Below are positions 22,183 to 33,380 of a stretch of DNA of 64,000 bases, one piece after another. The DNA lies in NCBI GenBank assembly GCA_030068075.1, contig CM057835.1, positions 19,431,957 through 19,495,956 on the forward strand, read 5' to 3'. Position 1 is the first letter of the stretch. Each line of letters starts with the position of its first letter. The stretch comes from Paguma larvata (Eukaryota > Chordata > Mammalia > Carnivora > Viverridae). Made by a program: the position numbers and the translations under genes. Under the pieces are notes generated by a model, which worked only from the letters and a program-made list of their open reading frames with translations, did no database searches and had not been told where the DNA came from.

Positions 22183-24389
22183 CTTTTTTTTTTTTTTTCC
22201 CTCAAATAGATGCAGACTGATTAACAAATGAGTTCTAAACAGTCCCAGGTGACAGGCTTATTTCCCACAAGGGCCGGCCAGCATGTCTTTCTTCCACAGC
22301 CACGGGCCACCCCTCTAACTTGGTCACCCATCTTTCCAGGCACGCCACTCCAGTCCAGGGCCAGCTACGCTAAGAATCAAACCCATCTCCTCTTCTGGCT
22401 GAATATCTCACAGCCTGCGTCCTACCGATGACCTCACCTTCACGCGGCAAAGGGGGCGCCTTGGTTTCCTTCAAAATGATCAGCTATCCTGATGACCCCT
22501 AAGCTTCCAGTAATCTCATTCAAAAGTTTATTGGAAGGCAGACACTGCTAAGAAAATACTGCATCTCATATTCTATGTGATTTTCACGTTCACATCTGAC
22601 ATTGCCAAGCAAGAAACAATTTCAATGAGCCAACGCTAATGTGACACTGCGGCATCGGTCTTGGAGGTGACAATATAGCTCAAAGGCTGTGAACCGCATC
22701 TCGTCTGAACTTCTGGCTTCAGGTGGGGTTAGAGGGTGAACACTCTTGTTTCCTGTACCGACCGTGACCATTACAGCATTATCAAGGTCAAAAAGATCAG
22801 CTGAGCATCTACCTTCTGAAGAATGAATATATATCTCATGGATTTACAAAGTCGATGTTTTATTTCATTTGAGGCTGATAGTAATTCATGCAAATAGATC
22901 ATCCATTTGTTCGACTTCTATCTAACCCATTGCAAACAAAACATAAATCCATTTTAAGCCTATCCTAGTGGGTCTGTTACCCAAAGTATTAGAAAGACCC
23001 TTTCTATAACTTTTTTGTGTGTTTGGGACGTTAGGAGGAACATTTTATTTATTATAGTAGTCTGCATGCTATGAAGTCTTGGCAATTTGAAGAGCTCAGG
23101 TTCAGTCCCCACTTTACTGAAGGGGCCCATCCAGTCCCTGACTTTTGGGGGAGAAAAGACATGGCCCTTGGAAAGTTTGCCTGGTGTCGAACTGATGAGT
23201 GTCTCTTATCCCAGCCCGGCTCCATCCCCACAACAGAGCAAGAGCAAGTTTCCATCTCTATGGCTTCTTCCTCCAAGTAGAAATAAAACTCTTTAATTAA
23301 ATCTTGGAGAGGTGTGAAACTCGAGTTTCCCCATATACCACGTCATCAATATTGGAGGGAATTATTTAGGGGAGATTGAGAGGGGCAGAAAGAACTCCCA
23401 ACCTGCCTCTTTCTTTCTGATTTAATAAAGTCTCTTAGCCTCCTGAGCCCACTGTGGTTTTCTTGAATTGCACAGCTGTTGCACAGCTGGCAGCAACCTA
23501 GATCAATGCTGATCTTTGGCCAAAATGAAATGAAGGACTCAGTAGAATGGAAAGTCAGTGCAGTCACTGGGGCCGGCTGTCGTGGATTCCTCTCCATGGA
23601 AGGCGAGAAGCCCAAAGATGTACTGGACCTTAAAAGGAAAAAAAAAATCTTCAAACAATTGACTTTGGAACAGATGCACAAGAAAATTCACCCGAAAGCT
23701 ACTGTGTTTCTCATCTTTCACCCATCAACAGGGAGATAGATTCCCTTTGCAGGATTCTGGGCTGAAAGGACGGGCTGGGGCCTGAAAGGGCAGAGCAGGA
23801 CCTGTGTTATCTTGCAGCCCTCCGCCCTGCTGGACTAACGCAGCTCATCCGAGGGGCAGGGAGGAGGAGGTAGAGAGGTTCTAGACTGGCTGTAGGCATC
23901 TCCTTCCTTCTGCTCACTTCAACCAGCAACATCTCCTCCAAGCCCTCAGGTTCCTTAATCTTTCCTTTACCTTTAATCAGGGGCTGAGAAGGATCACTTA
24001 AGTCGATAGGAAGTAAATACATATTGGGTTGATTTCAGTGGCAAGCGTCGTTGAAGAACATACCACCCAGCTCCTTCCTGCTCCTGAGTTTTTCTAGTCT
24101 TCTTGTTTTTTAATACAAGGGCCCTATCTAGCAAGAGAGGAAATGAGTGACAGTTATCTCATGAAATGTTCTAGTTTCTAAGTGAAAGTTTACATCCAGA
24201 CCCGTTGGTAAGTAGTTGTTATTGCCTAACCCAGTTTATATGTACAGGATGTAACACATAGATATATTTGACCAATTATGGGTCACAGCGTATGTTTTCA
24301 TAAAAAGTTCTGAATTCACCCATTTTGGGCAAAGCAATCAAGTCGACATACCTTGAAAATAAAAGCCAGCCCACTGTGTGTGACTTTTC
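22183..24389. other. Unassigned stretch, poly-T at its left
   Basis: It starts with a T run (about 22183-22198) that has no recognisable retroposon body beside it. A weak antisense MIR trace lies near 23410-23480 (AAAGTCTCTTAGCCTCCTGA). Otherwise nothing is called. Confidence 0.5.
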
Positions 24390-24404
24390 AAAAGTGGCTT
24401 GGTG

Positions 24405-24612
24405 GGGCGCCTAGGTGGCTCCATCAGTAAACATCTGACTTCAGCTCAGGTCATGATCCCAAGGTTCATGGATTCAAGCCCTGCACTGGGCTCACTGCTG
24501 TCAGCACAAAGCCTGCTTTGCATTCTCTGTTCTCCTCTCTCTCTCTTCCCCTCCTCTGTGTGTTCACTCTCTCTCTCTCAAAAATAGATAAACATTAAAA
24601 AAAAATAGTAAC
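24405..24612 (+). mobile_element. SINEC (felid tRNA-Lys SINE)
   Basis: The direct repeats AAAAGTGGCTTGGTG (24390-24404) and AAAAATGGCTTGGTG (24613-24627) flank it with one mismatch. The body is moderately diverged (CCTAGGTGGCTCCATCAGTA head). Confidence 0.96.
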
Positions 24613-24627
24613 AAAAATGGCTTGGTG

Positions 24628-25907
24628 ACCTGCTGCTGAGGTTTTTTCATTGGAGAGAAGAGCATAACTCTGCCCACCTTCCACACCCCCGCCAGAGGGT
24701 AGGAGGGACAGTGAACGGAACTGACACTTTTCCTCCTCAGCCAGCCATTCCAAGCCAAGAATTCCTGCATGGCTCTATCCACTGTTTCCAAGCCTATCCC
24801 TTCCTCCACATTTTAGGAGCTTCAGGTTGACAGAAGTGGAATCTTTGGGGATGGTACAAAGAAGTCTGTATTAAACAAGAAATACTTCCAGGTGATTCTA
24901 ATGATTAACCAGCTCAGGTAACCATTGTTTCAACTGAATTTTATGAACATGACTTATTTTATGTTCTGGCTGACAGATGCTGACTGCTTTTTCTGCCTTT
25001 ACTAATGTTTCTGGCCATGACTCTGGTTTTCCTTCTTTCCATTTCTATCTGGACAAATTTCTGGTCTTAGCCCCCGCTGCTGATGCCTTTCTGTTGACCC
25101 CCTTGAACTAGGCAATTTTGGTTGTCTCCCCATCATAGTTCCTCCTCCTCCCACCATCATACCCTGGCTTCTCTTTGGGAATTCATCTACCCTCTCTTGT
25201 CTGCCTTTGAGTTTTGTTGAAATTGTCCCCACCTCTGGTTCTGAGGGTGGTACCTGGTTGGTTTAAAGCAGTAAGTCTATTCTATTTCCTCCTTTGGCAC
25301 AGTGATTAATTCAAAGATGGGCAGAACAGAAACAGAGTAAAGTGATTTCATAGGTGTTTGGAATACTTCTGGTAGAAAAGTTTGTCCTCATTTTATTTGA
25401 GATGCCAGAAAGAACGCTATATTTTTTCCTGCTAGATGTGACAAAGAAGGAAGTACCAGGAGACCCGCTAGCAGCCATCTTGTGACTAGAAGGGAAGAGT
25501 TTGCCAAGAATGAATTCAACACTGAGGAAGTAAGGCTGACAGGGACACAGAGAGAAACTGGATCCTAGTTACATTTCCAGAGCTGCTCTTCCATTAGAAG
25601 AGTGTTGAAATAGCTCAAATGGATAGACGATGAACCCCCAAACCAAGGCAGTAGCAGTGAGGATTAAAGGGGTAGACTTCACAGACTATAAACGTGAGAA
25701 AGATAGTTATAGATGTTATAGGGGATACAACATTAATTCTTGGAGTAAGGTCTCCACCATGGTAGAAGTTGATGGGGTCCAGGATGTTGGTAGAAAACCA
25801 AGTCTTATGTAAGGAAAGGTATACTGCTCCTTGAAATAAGGGAGGACAGGAAGAAAGAAATACATGACTAGTTTTATTTTCAGTTTGAACTCCAGACTTG
25901 TTAGCTC
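24628..25907. other. Mostly unassigned stretch
   Basis: Apart from the MER5A piece listed separately, I recognise no repeat or exon here. 25600-25800 is A-rich with no motif. Confidence 0.5.
24836..24927 (+). mobile_element. MER5A-type hAT fragment (3' part)
   Basis: GGGGATGGTACAAAGAAGTC, GTATTAAACAAGAAATACTT and CCAGGTGATTCTAATG, then a terminal GGTAACCATTG, match the right half of MER5A ('ccaggtgattctgatg ... gagaaccactg'). The left half is missing. Confidence 0.75.
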
Positions 25908-25985
25908 TTTCAATCATTCATTCATTTACTCATTCAACCAACAGTCATTGCCAAGTATTGAGCTACATGTTTGGGATATGACATG
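25908..25985 (-). mobile_element. L2/MIR-type 3' end, antisense
   Basis: TTCATTCATTTACTCATTCAACCAACAG then CCAAGTATTGAGCTACATGT matches the antisense 'ttcattcattcaacaaatatttattgagc' ending. Confidence 0.6.
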
Positions 25986-27204
25986 GCTCCTTCATAATCC
26001 TTCCCCACAATTAGCCATGCCAAGCTGAAATTTCCATGAAAATTTGGAAGATGCGCTTGCACATTGTATCCCATTTCCTGAATTCTAAATCACCCTAAGC
26101 TAGTTATACTAGAATTTGATACATCTTCTCAGAGACACATTTAAATTCCCTCAAAGCCTTAGAGATTCTGTGAACCCAATGCTTTAAGTATAGATTTTGG
26201 ACCACGACCATCTTGTCTCTTTTTCTAATGTAATGTGAGACCAACATCTGAACAAAGGGGCTCCATGTTTTTCTTCCCTAAAAGTAGCAAACCTTCCATT
26301 CCTTCAGAGGCTAAAGACGCTGCTTTACCCAGCCTTGCTAGAGTTCGTAGGGCCTGTAGTTAGCCAGCTCCTTCTGGAAATCACATTGTTTTAGACAGTG
26401 TCGAGCCCTAATGGGTGGAGAAGCAAGAATGCTTTCAGTGGTCTCGTTTGCAAGCCTTTGATGTTTTTTCTAAGTCATATTGTGTCAGTGGAAACGTTGG
26501 TCTGAGGAGACTCTGGCAATTCTTTCAAAACGCACAAATGTTGAGTGTGTGTTTTTAATGGCTTCAAGCAATTAAAATAATTTAGAAATAATTAGAAGTA
26601 GCAGCTCACTAAGCCAAGAAGGCTGAGGGCCTGGATGGCCACTGGCTTGTTCTTGTGCCTGGGACAGTGTTGTGAAGGGGATGCTTTGGTCAGTGGTAGC
26701 TCCTGCTGAGAAAATTCAGCCATAATCTAAGTCAGCTGCTGCCTCTGTGGTACAGATGCCCCTGAAAATGGGTCATTAGAAATTACTTGGGGAGAGACGT
26801 GGTCCTTTAGGAAAATGACAATTAAATACAAATGCAGGAATGAACATATTAAGTCTATAAACACATATACAACAACAAATTAAAAAAAAATAAAGCGTTA
26901 TCTTTAAACTAGAAACCTATGGAAATCAGAGGGAAGCATGCAGTGTTTGGTTCAAGTGAATTCTCTAAGGAGGGGAGCTAGTGGTGGAGAAGGGAAGGAG
27001 GTTTCATGTAGGAGAAATCATGTAGGCAATAGTCAACCAAAGATAGAAAGGGGTGGATTAGGTATGTCATAAGCACATTAAGATGATACAAAAATTCCAG
27101 CATCAGCAGGAATAAAACAGTTGAAAGATCATTAACATGAATCAGAGATTAATCGAAATGAAACTTAAGAAGGCTGAGCCCAGGTCATCTGCTATCAATG
27201 GGAC
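25986..27204. other. Unassigned stretch, candidate conserved block inside
   Basis: No repeat signature. Around 26560-26610 sits a cluster of homeodomain-type cores (GCAATTAAAATAATTTAG, then AAATAATTAGAAG). An A-rich run ends at about 26892. Conservation is untested. Confidence 0.35.
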
Positions 27205-27274
27205 TTGTTTTAGCAGGGAATTTCAGAGGATTTATCACCAGTTAATATGGATAGAGAGTTGCTCTTAAGTCTTT
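27205..27274 (+). repeat. 70-bp direct repeat, copy A
   Basis: It starts TTGTTTTAGCAGGGAATTTC and ends TTGCTCTTAAGTCTTT. It matches copy B (28074-28143) at 68 of 70 positions. It does not resemble any repeat family I know. Confidence 0.95.
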
Positions 27275-27342
27275 AAAGGGATATAACCAAACGAAGTAAT
27301 CCTGCAAGATGACTTTCCTTTTACGACGACCCATATTCAAGA

Positions 27343-27376
27343 CAATATATATATATATATATATACATATATATAA
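27343..27376. repeat. (AT)n microsatellite
   Basis: A TATATA run with one ACAT interruption. Confidence 0.95.
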
Positions 27377-28073
27377 GCATAAGAACATTGTGTCTTTTGC
27401 AAACAAATATGCAAAACATATCGTCTCTCTGCTTCATTATTCTCTAACGCCAACGAAAAATCAGTTTTGATCTCTTTCTTTCAAAGAACCAAATTTGAAT
27501 TTGAGCGCTATTTCTCGCCAAATGAATTCATCTTTCAATTATGTTAGAAGTTAGAAGGACACACAGAGGGAAAAAATTCAAATCTTTTTTCTGCTTGCTC
27601 CAATCAATTCAAATCCTTTCCATTTTAAGATAGCAGCAAAAACTTGGATATTCAGAAAGTCAGTCTCACCAGAAGCTTGCATTTCTGAATTTACAACAAT
27701 GATTATAGGCAATTACAGCCTTTACCTTTTCCCATTAACAGCAAGAAATAGACAATTTAAACAATCCCAAAAATTCTCATATGGCTCCCCCTGCCATGGA
27801 ATTGACTATCATGCTTTCTTGCTTTCTACACATTTGGTACTTTCTTCACAGGTCAGACAACGAACTAGGATTCTACTTTTGACCTAGTGGAAACATTGGG
27901 CTCTTTTTGTGTTAACTTCTTCTTTTTTTCCCCCTCAAATTTTAATAATATTTATAATGCATTTTTGCTACATGTCTTTCCTGAGAAGGGGCTCCACATG
28001 GCTGTGGAGGTTTCACTTTCCTAGGTTAACTGTCAAGGTCCTGGTTCCAAAGTCCTTGTCCAGCCTGCAGACA
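27377..28073. other. Unassigned AT-rich stretch
   Basis: No repeat or exon is recognised. It contains a T/C-rich patch at about 27920-27940. Confidence 0.55.
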
Positions 28074-28143
28074 TTGTTTTAGCAGGGAATTTCAGAGGAT
28101 TTATCGCCAGATAATATGGATAGAGAGTTGCTCTTAAGTCTTT
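28074..28143 (+). repeat. 70-bp direct repeat, copy B
   Basis: The second copy starts 869 bp after the start of copy A, in the same orientation. The two differences are A to G and T to A, inside the TTATC(A/G)CCAG(T/A)TAATATGG segment. No A-tail or flanking duplication is evident. Confidence 0.95.
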
Positions 28144-28290
28144 GTTCCGAAGTCAGAGACAGACCCAGGGCTGGAGCGTCTTAAAGAAAGGCAGTGTTCT
28201 TTGCACACATTTCTGACCTTCAGGACCATGTGCTACAAAGAGAATGCCAGGTCAGAGGCCAGCTATGGGCCTTAAAATTAGAAATCTGGG

Positions 28291-28505
28291 GGCGCCTGGG
28301 TGGCTCAGTCGGTTACGCGGCCGACTTCGGCTCAGGTCATGATCTCACAGTCTGTGAGTTCGAGTCCCACGTTGGGCTCTGTGCTGATGGCTCAGAACCT
28401 GCAGCCTGCTTTGGATTCTGTGTTTCCCTCTCTCTCTGCCCTTTCCCCACTCATACTCTGTCTCTATGTCTCTCATAAATAAATAAATGTTAAAAAAATT
28501 AAAAA
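28291..28505 (+). mobile_element. SINEC (felid tRNA-Lys SINE)
   Basis: A perfect 17-bp duplication, AAAATTAGAAATCTGGG, lies at 28274-28290 and 28506-28522. The body is close to consensus. Confidence 0.98.
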
Positions 28506-28714
28506 AAAATTAGAAATCTGGGCCAGGCCGGGCTAGGCCCAGTAAGCCATTGCAGTGGCTCTAACCAAAAAGGAAGACAACTTGCATATATTTGGAGGGG
28601 CCTTTCTGGCTAGGAGTTCCCTGCTCCTTCCCTGGACATGGACGGGCTCTGCAGAGACTGAAAGGGTTGGCCACTGAGGCCCAGCCCTTCATGCCCCCTA
28701 GAACTCAGGAGGCA

Positions 28715-28805
28715 ACATACCACAGTGTTTAAGGGCACACACAGGCATTGGATTCAAGCAGGCCTGAGAACTAGCTGTTTCAGACAAGCCACATGAAGCT
28801 TCTAG
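28715..28805 (-). mobile_element. MIR fragment
   Basis: ACCACAGTGTTTAAGGGCAC, TTGGATTCAAGCAGGCCTGA and AACTAGCTGTTTCAGACAAG follow the antisense MIR order. Confidence 0.65.
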
Positions 28806-29486
28806 AGGCAATACTAGTCTTGAGAGCCAAGGCTCCTGATTTGCAAGAGCTGAGTGTTTTGGGAAACACAGCACCAGAAGGAATACGAGCCTTCAATTTA
28901 TGATACAAAAAACATATTGGAAAGAAAATTCATAAAGGGCTCAACTAGCTTGTTTGCGTAGACTACACAAAGATTGTCTGAGGTGGTAGAGGAGAAGCTA
29001 CAGAGAGAGAAAAGATAGTTTATATGTGTTTTTTTTCTCTGAGAAGGGGTCCTTTTCCTTGCCCACCACCCCGGGCTGGGCTGGACAATGGAAATCCCAT
29101 ACAAGTGGGCAGGTGGCTCACTGCCTGGATGTCTGAGGGGTCTTTGGGCTTCGACAAGAAGCCTTTCACATCAACATGGGGTGTGGACCAACAGCAGAGC
29201 TGACCGTTGGCAGGTTGGAGGTGGGCAGAGAGAAAGGATGTGGAAGAAGCTAGAGCAGGTGGGAGAGGGGATGTCCCTGTGGGCAATAGGGGTTGCCTGA
29301 GGACTGGATGTGGGTTCTTCTTCATTTGTAGACCTGGATGCCTTGGCCTCCCCCAGCCAGGGGGAAAGCTGACAGGAGGCCAACTGGGGAGACACTAATT
29401 TCAAACCAAGAAGTTCTGAGCAGTCAGTGACACGTCTGAGTTTCCCCGGCAATAACTAGATTACGTATTTTGCCAGTGGGATAAAC
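28806..29486. other. Unassigned stretch
   Basis: No repeat or exon is recognised. 29050-29390 is somewhat G-rich and carries several short overlapping open frames without motifs. Confidence 0.55.
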
Positions 29487-29501
29487 AGGAGCTTAAAAGA
29501 T

Positions 29502-29691
29502 GTATTTTTTTCAAAGTTTATTTACTTATTTTGAGAGAGCCAGAGACAGTGTGAGCGGGGGAGGGGCAGAGAGAGGAAAAGAGAGAGAATCCCAAGCAGG
29601 CTCTGTGCTAGAACCCATGAAACCATGAGAGTATAACTTGAGCTAAAGCCAAGAGTCAGACGCTTAACCAATTGAGCCACCCAGACACCCC
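29502..29691 (-). mobile_element. SINEC (felid tRNA-Lys SINE)
   Basis: AGGAGCTTAAAAGAT (29487-29501) and AGGAGCTTAGAAGAT (29692-29706) are target-site duplications with one mismatch. An internal deletion removed the 'gtcagcacagagccc' block between CTCTGTGCTA and GAACCCATG. Confidence 0.96.
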
Positions 29692-29706
29692 AGGAGCTTA
29701 GAAGAT

Positions 29707-30185
29707 AATGTAAGTTCATTTACAGAAAAATGATCAAATGTATAGCTTTTCTGTGCCCAGGTTCATGGCTTGCAAATTTCATACCTGGTAAAGAATTCAG
29801 CATAGTGAACCTTTTAGTGAGAGCCAGTAAGACTTTTCAAATACTCAGTTCCTAAAATAACATCCTAAAAGTAGAAAGAAGAGCATGAGCTTATAGTTGG
29901 GTAACTAGTTAATGGTGAGGACACTTTTCAGTGAGAAGAAGAAAGTGAGCAAAAAATGAGATTTTGACTTTAAGACAAACATCGAGAAAGGATGGATTCA
30001 AGACACATCTTAGATATTTAGAAGGATTCAAAAACTATTTCAATGTAAAATGCAAAGTGAAAAGACCATTTAGATATCAGAAGGGCCCAAGTACCTGGAA
30101 GAAAGTGGTACCATCAGGAAGGGCAGAAAAGCAGATGGTTGTGTGGAAAACGAGGAGTTTGTCTTTCAAGTTAATTTGCTAAGGT
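29707..30185. other. Unassigned A-rich stretch
   Basis: No repeat family or exon is recognised. Confidence 0.5.
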
Positions 30186-30264
30186 TTTCACATTGATCGA
30201 AATACTCAGAACAGCCGTGTGAGGAAAGCAATAGGATTTTGTAGATGCAAAAATAGATGTGCAG
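30186..30264 (+). mobile_element. MIR, left part, split by an L1
   Basis: AGAACAGCCGTGTGAGGAAA then ATTTTGTAGATGCAAAAATAG matches 'caacaaccctgtgaggta ... attttacagatgaggaaac'. The rest of the MIR resumes at 30780. Confidence 0.65.
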
Positions 30265-30767
30265 GCTTGTGCGTGAATGTTCTTGGCAGTGCGATTCATA
30301 ATAGCCCAAAAGTGGAAACAATTCAGATATCTGTCAATTGATGAATACGTAAGTAAAAGGTGGTCCATCCATAGAATGGAATATTATTCAGCCATAAAAA
30401 GGAATGAAGTGTGGATAGATGCTACCACACAGGTAAACCTTAAACCCATGAGGTCAAGTGAAAGAAGTCAGTCACAAAGGGTCACATACTGTATGTTTCC
30501 ACTTATATGAGATGTCCAGAATAGGGAAGTCTATAGAGATTGAAAACAGATTAGCAGTTGCCAGAGACTGGAGAGAGGTGTGTGTGCAAACGGCAGGGGG
30601 CAGCTAATGTACAGGATTTCTTTTAGGAGGGACAGAATGTTCTAAAATGGGCCGTGGTAATGATCGTACAACCCCATGAATATATTAAAAAATGTTGATT
30701 TTACACTCTAAGTGGGTGAGTTGTACGACATGTACATGATCTCTCCATTATCTGCTTTTGTTTTTTA
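30265..30767 (+). mobile_element. L1M LINE 3' end (L1MA/MB type)
   Basis: This is the very typical 3' end of mammalian L1: AATAGCCCAAAAGTGGAAAC, GAATGGAATATTATTCAGCC, ATAAAAAGGAATGAAG, TAGCAGTTGCCAGAGACTGG and TTAAAAAATGTTGATTTTAC. The flanks ATAGATGTGCAG (30253-30264) and ATGGATGTGCAG (30768-30779) are its target-site duplication. It is 5' truncated. Confidence 0.93.
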
Positions 30768-30779
30768 ATGGATGTGCAG

Positions 30780-30850
30780 AGGGTAAGCAACTGGGCCAGG
30801 CCGATTCAGGTAGTAAGAGGGCAGAGCGTCAGTCTTATATTTGCCCAGAG
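30780..30850 (+). mobile_element. MIR, right part
   Basis: AGGGTAAGCAACTGGGCCAG followed by GGTAGTAAGAGGGCAGAGCG continues the MIR interrupted at 30264 ('gttaagtaacttgcccaag ... ctagtaagtggcagagc'). Confidence 0.7.
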
Positions 30851-31234
30851 CTGAGCGCGTAGAGGCTCAAAAGCTCTTTCAGGTCTCCCTCAAATTGCGT
30901 CCTGTGTGAGATGCATCAGATAGGCATTTTCATGTGGGCTATTTTTAATGCATACTTGGCTAAAGTTGGTATCCAAATCCGAATTCACATCTACAGTTGC
31001 ATAGACTTGTTGCTTGAGAATATAAGAAGGTCACCATCTTCACCTCCAAGGGGATAAAGAGACATGAAACTGGGTTAAGGATGCTTTGATAAAATAGACT
31101 GAAGGATTAGATTTCTAATGGCCAGGAAGGAAGAAGCTGGAAAACTTTGGTTGTCTTATGAAGAACAGGCCATAGAGAGTAGGGTGTCAACACTAGGCTT
31201 GCTGGTATGGACGGTGCTCCAAATTCTCTTGTTG
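30851..31234. other. Unassigned stretch
   Basis: No repeat or exon is recognised. Confidence 0.5.
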
Positions 31235-31318
31235 CGGATGATCAATCTAAGGTAGAATGGGGTTCAGTGACTTGACCAAAGTCACTCAGATCACTTGAGT
31301 TGATACTAGAAACAAGGG
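31235..31318 (+). mobile_element. MIR fragment
   Basis: GGGTTCAGTGACTTGACCAA followed by GTCACTCAGATCACTTGAGT corresponds to the MIR block 'agtgacttgcccaaggtcacacagctagt'. Confidence 0.65.
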
Positions 31319-31332
31319 CTAAAGACATTGTT

Positions 31333-31491
31333 CTTTTTTTTTTCTAATAATTTATTGTCAAATTGGTTTCCATACAACTCCCAGTTCTCATCCCAACAAG
31401 TGCCCTCCTCTGTGCCCATCACCCACTCACCCCCCTCCCACACCCCCCTCTCCCCTCAGTTTGTTCTTAGTCTTTGAGAGTCTCTTATGTT
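31333..31491 (-). mobile_element. L1 3'-end stub, carnivore type
   Basis: Antisense of the carnivore L1 3' tail: poly-T, AATTTATTGTCAAATTGGTT, TCCATACAACTCCCAGTTCT, then a C-rich CACCCCCCTCTCCCCTCAGT. Only about 150 bp remains. AAGACATTGTT at 31322-31332 and 31492-31502 is its target-site duplication. Confidence 0.93.
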
Positions 31492-31538
31492 AAGACATTG
31501 TTATTTTTAAATTGATTTTTAAATATTTATTTAAAAAG

Positions 31539-31755
31539 TTTTTAATGTTTCTTCTTGAGAGAGAAAGAGAGAAAGAGAGAGAGAGAGAGAGATTGAGTTG
31601 GGGAGGGCCATAAAAAGAAGGAGACAGAATCCGAAGCAGGCTCCAGGCTCTGAGCTGTCAGCACAGAGCCTGAAGGGGGCTTCAACCCTCCACTTTGAGA
31701 TCATGACTTGAGCCAAAATCGGATGCTTAACTGACTGAGCCATCCAAGGCGGCCC
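31539..31755 (-). mobile_element. SINEC, first of a tandem pair
   Basis: Features are poly-T-side TTTTTAATGTTTCTTCTTGA, a GA array and a head decayed to GCCATCCAAGGCGGCCC. The next SINE begins directly, with no spacer. Confidence 0.94.
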
Positions 31756-31952
31756 ATAAATGTTCATTTATTTTTGACAGAGAGAGTGTGTGCTCAAGCG
31801 GGGGAGGGGCAGAGAGCGAGGAAGACAGGGGTTCCCAAGCAGGCTTCACGCTATTAGCACAGAGCCTGATGGAAGGCTTGAACTCACGAACCGTGAGATC
31901 ATGACCTAAGCTGAAGTCAGACGCTTACCCAACTGAGCCACCCAGATGCCCC
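31756..31952 (-). mobile_element. SINEC, second of a tandem pair
   Basis: It runs ATAAATGTTCATTTATTTTT to CACCCAGATGCCCC and abuts the previous SINE. One probably landed in the other's A-rich tail. A separate target-site duplication is not visible. Confidence 0.94.
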
Positions 31953-32699
31953 TAAAGATCTTTTGAATGTATAGTATTTTGATTCCATGCCACTGGGGAA
32001 CATTTCAATGCTTTCCCGAATTGCTAACAACAGGTTATTAAATTTACCATCTCAGAAAACAACACCCTGATTCAGAATTTGAAAGGAAAAATAAACCACG
32101 AAAAAACAAGTGGCTAAAACGATTGCATTATTTGAAAAGGCAAAGGAAATGTTGGCCCTATAGATACTAAAGATCAATAGATTCTCTCTATCCCATAGTT
32201 GTTTTCATTTCCCTTTACAGTAAAACCATCTTGAAACACTAAACCCTAAACATAGCCCGTACATGACAGCAAAGAAACTTTTAGAAAAAGAATAAATGGC
32301 TGAACGCAAGCGCGGACTGTAATTTCTTGACATGGAATGGAAGCAGATGTGCCCAACTTAACATGTCGCTGTTAAATTCACTTCCAACTGGCATTTTCTT
32401 CTTCTTCTGTGCGAGGGAGGGGTCTTGGCACAAAGCTTTCTTTTCTGTTAATCAAGCGGGTCTGTCTTTGTAGGTGCCATGATAAGTTAATCTCGGGTCA
32501 TACATAATGATGAAGAAAGGTTTAAGCTATAGCCCTCACTTCTGGATTTTGTCTCTGCTACACCTGGCTTTAAGATGAGGCTGGGAAGTGAGTTGAACCA
32601 CCCCTTCGAAAGCAGTAGGCTGTAATAGCCTGTTGTACGCTCAGCATCTTTTCGCCCCGGTTATTAACGTATAGCATAAACTTGCAAAAGGCAGGCAGC
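31953..32699. other. Unassigned stretch
   Basis: No repeat family or exon is recognised. Confidence 0.5.
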
Positions 32700-32900
32700 T
32701 GGGTACTGAGTACCTATTATGGGCTGAACGCGGGGCTGGATTCACATTGGATGCCTCGTGGCGAATCTTTGCAAGAGCCACGCAAGCCAGGCATTGTCTT
32801 CCCTGATGGTACTGAGGAACCGCAGCTCTGAGAGATGAAGGAACATGCCTGTAGTCACAGTTTGGAAGCGGCAGAGATGGAATCACAAAGATCTACCTGC
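32700..32900 (+). mobile_element. MIR, nearly complete
   Basis: It shows GAGTACCTATTATGGGCTGA, CTTTGCAAGAGCCACGCAAG, ACTGAGGAACCGCAGCTCTG, AGTCACAGTTTGGAAGCGGC and AGAGATGGAATCACAAAGAT in MIR order, with the core and both arms present. Confidence 0.75.
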
Positions 32901-33365
32901 GAAGGCTGAGCCCTCTCTGCTCTGCGTGGAAGCTTGGAGACGTTCTTATTTAATCCCTCTATTCCAAGTAGAATTGCAGTGAGAGAAAGGGGTGCCAAAA
33001 GTCACACAGCCTGGCCTGGATGGGAGCTGGGGTAGAGGCAGGAGTGAGGCCTCGATGTGGTTTCCTCTGGAGGCTGATGACAGGGAGGCAAGAACCTGGA
33101 AATGGCCCAGGATGTCACTTGTCAAAGGAGACAAAGACGCTGGAAGTCCTAGCTTGGAGATGTGTTTGGAGGCCTATTTCCAGGAGTGTGGAGAGGAATT
33201 TCCAGGGTTCTCTACAGTGCACTCTATCTGCTTCTTAGGAGGAGAAGCATGGCTCCCAGTGATCAGGTACCTAACTCCAGAGAGCCATGAATGTCCCTCC
33301 CTTAACTTATTTATCCATGAATCTTCTGCTCTTATCTTCTGCTCTGGAACCTTCCGTGGTAGTCC
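32901..33365. other. Unassigned stretch
   Basis: No repeat is recognised. A 294-codon open frame starts at 32992 and runs through the SINEC to 33876. It owes its length to the SINE's open frame and has no domain signature. Confidence 0.5.
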
Positions 33366-33380
33366 AGAATGCTGGACTTG

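Noticed and set aside
28291..28370. tRNA gene from the tRNA-like SINE head
   Set aside because: All tRNA-like heads here lie at the start of full SINEC bodies with tails and target-site duplications. They are tRNA-derived retroposons.
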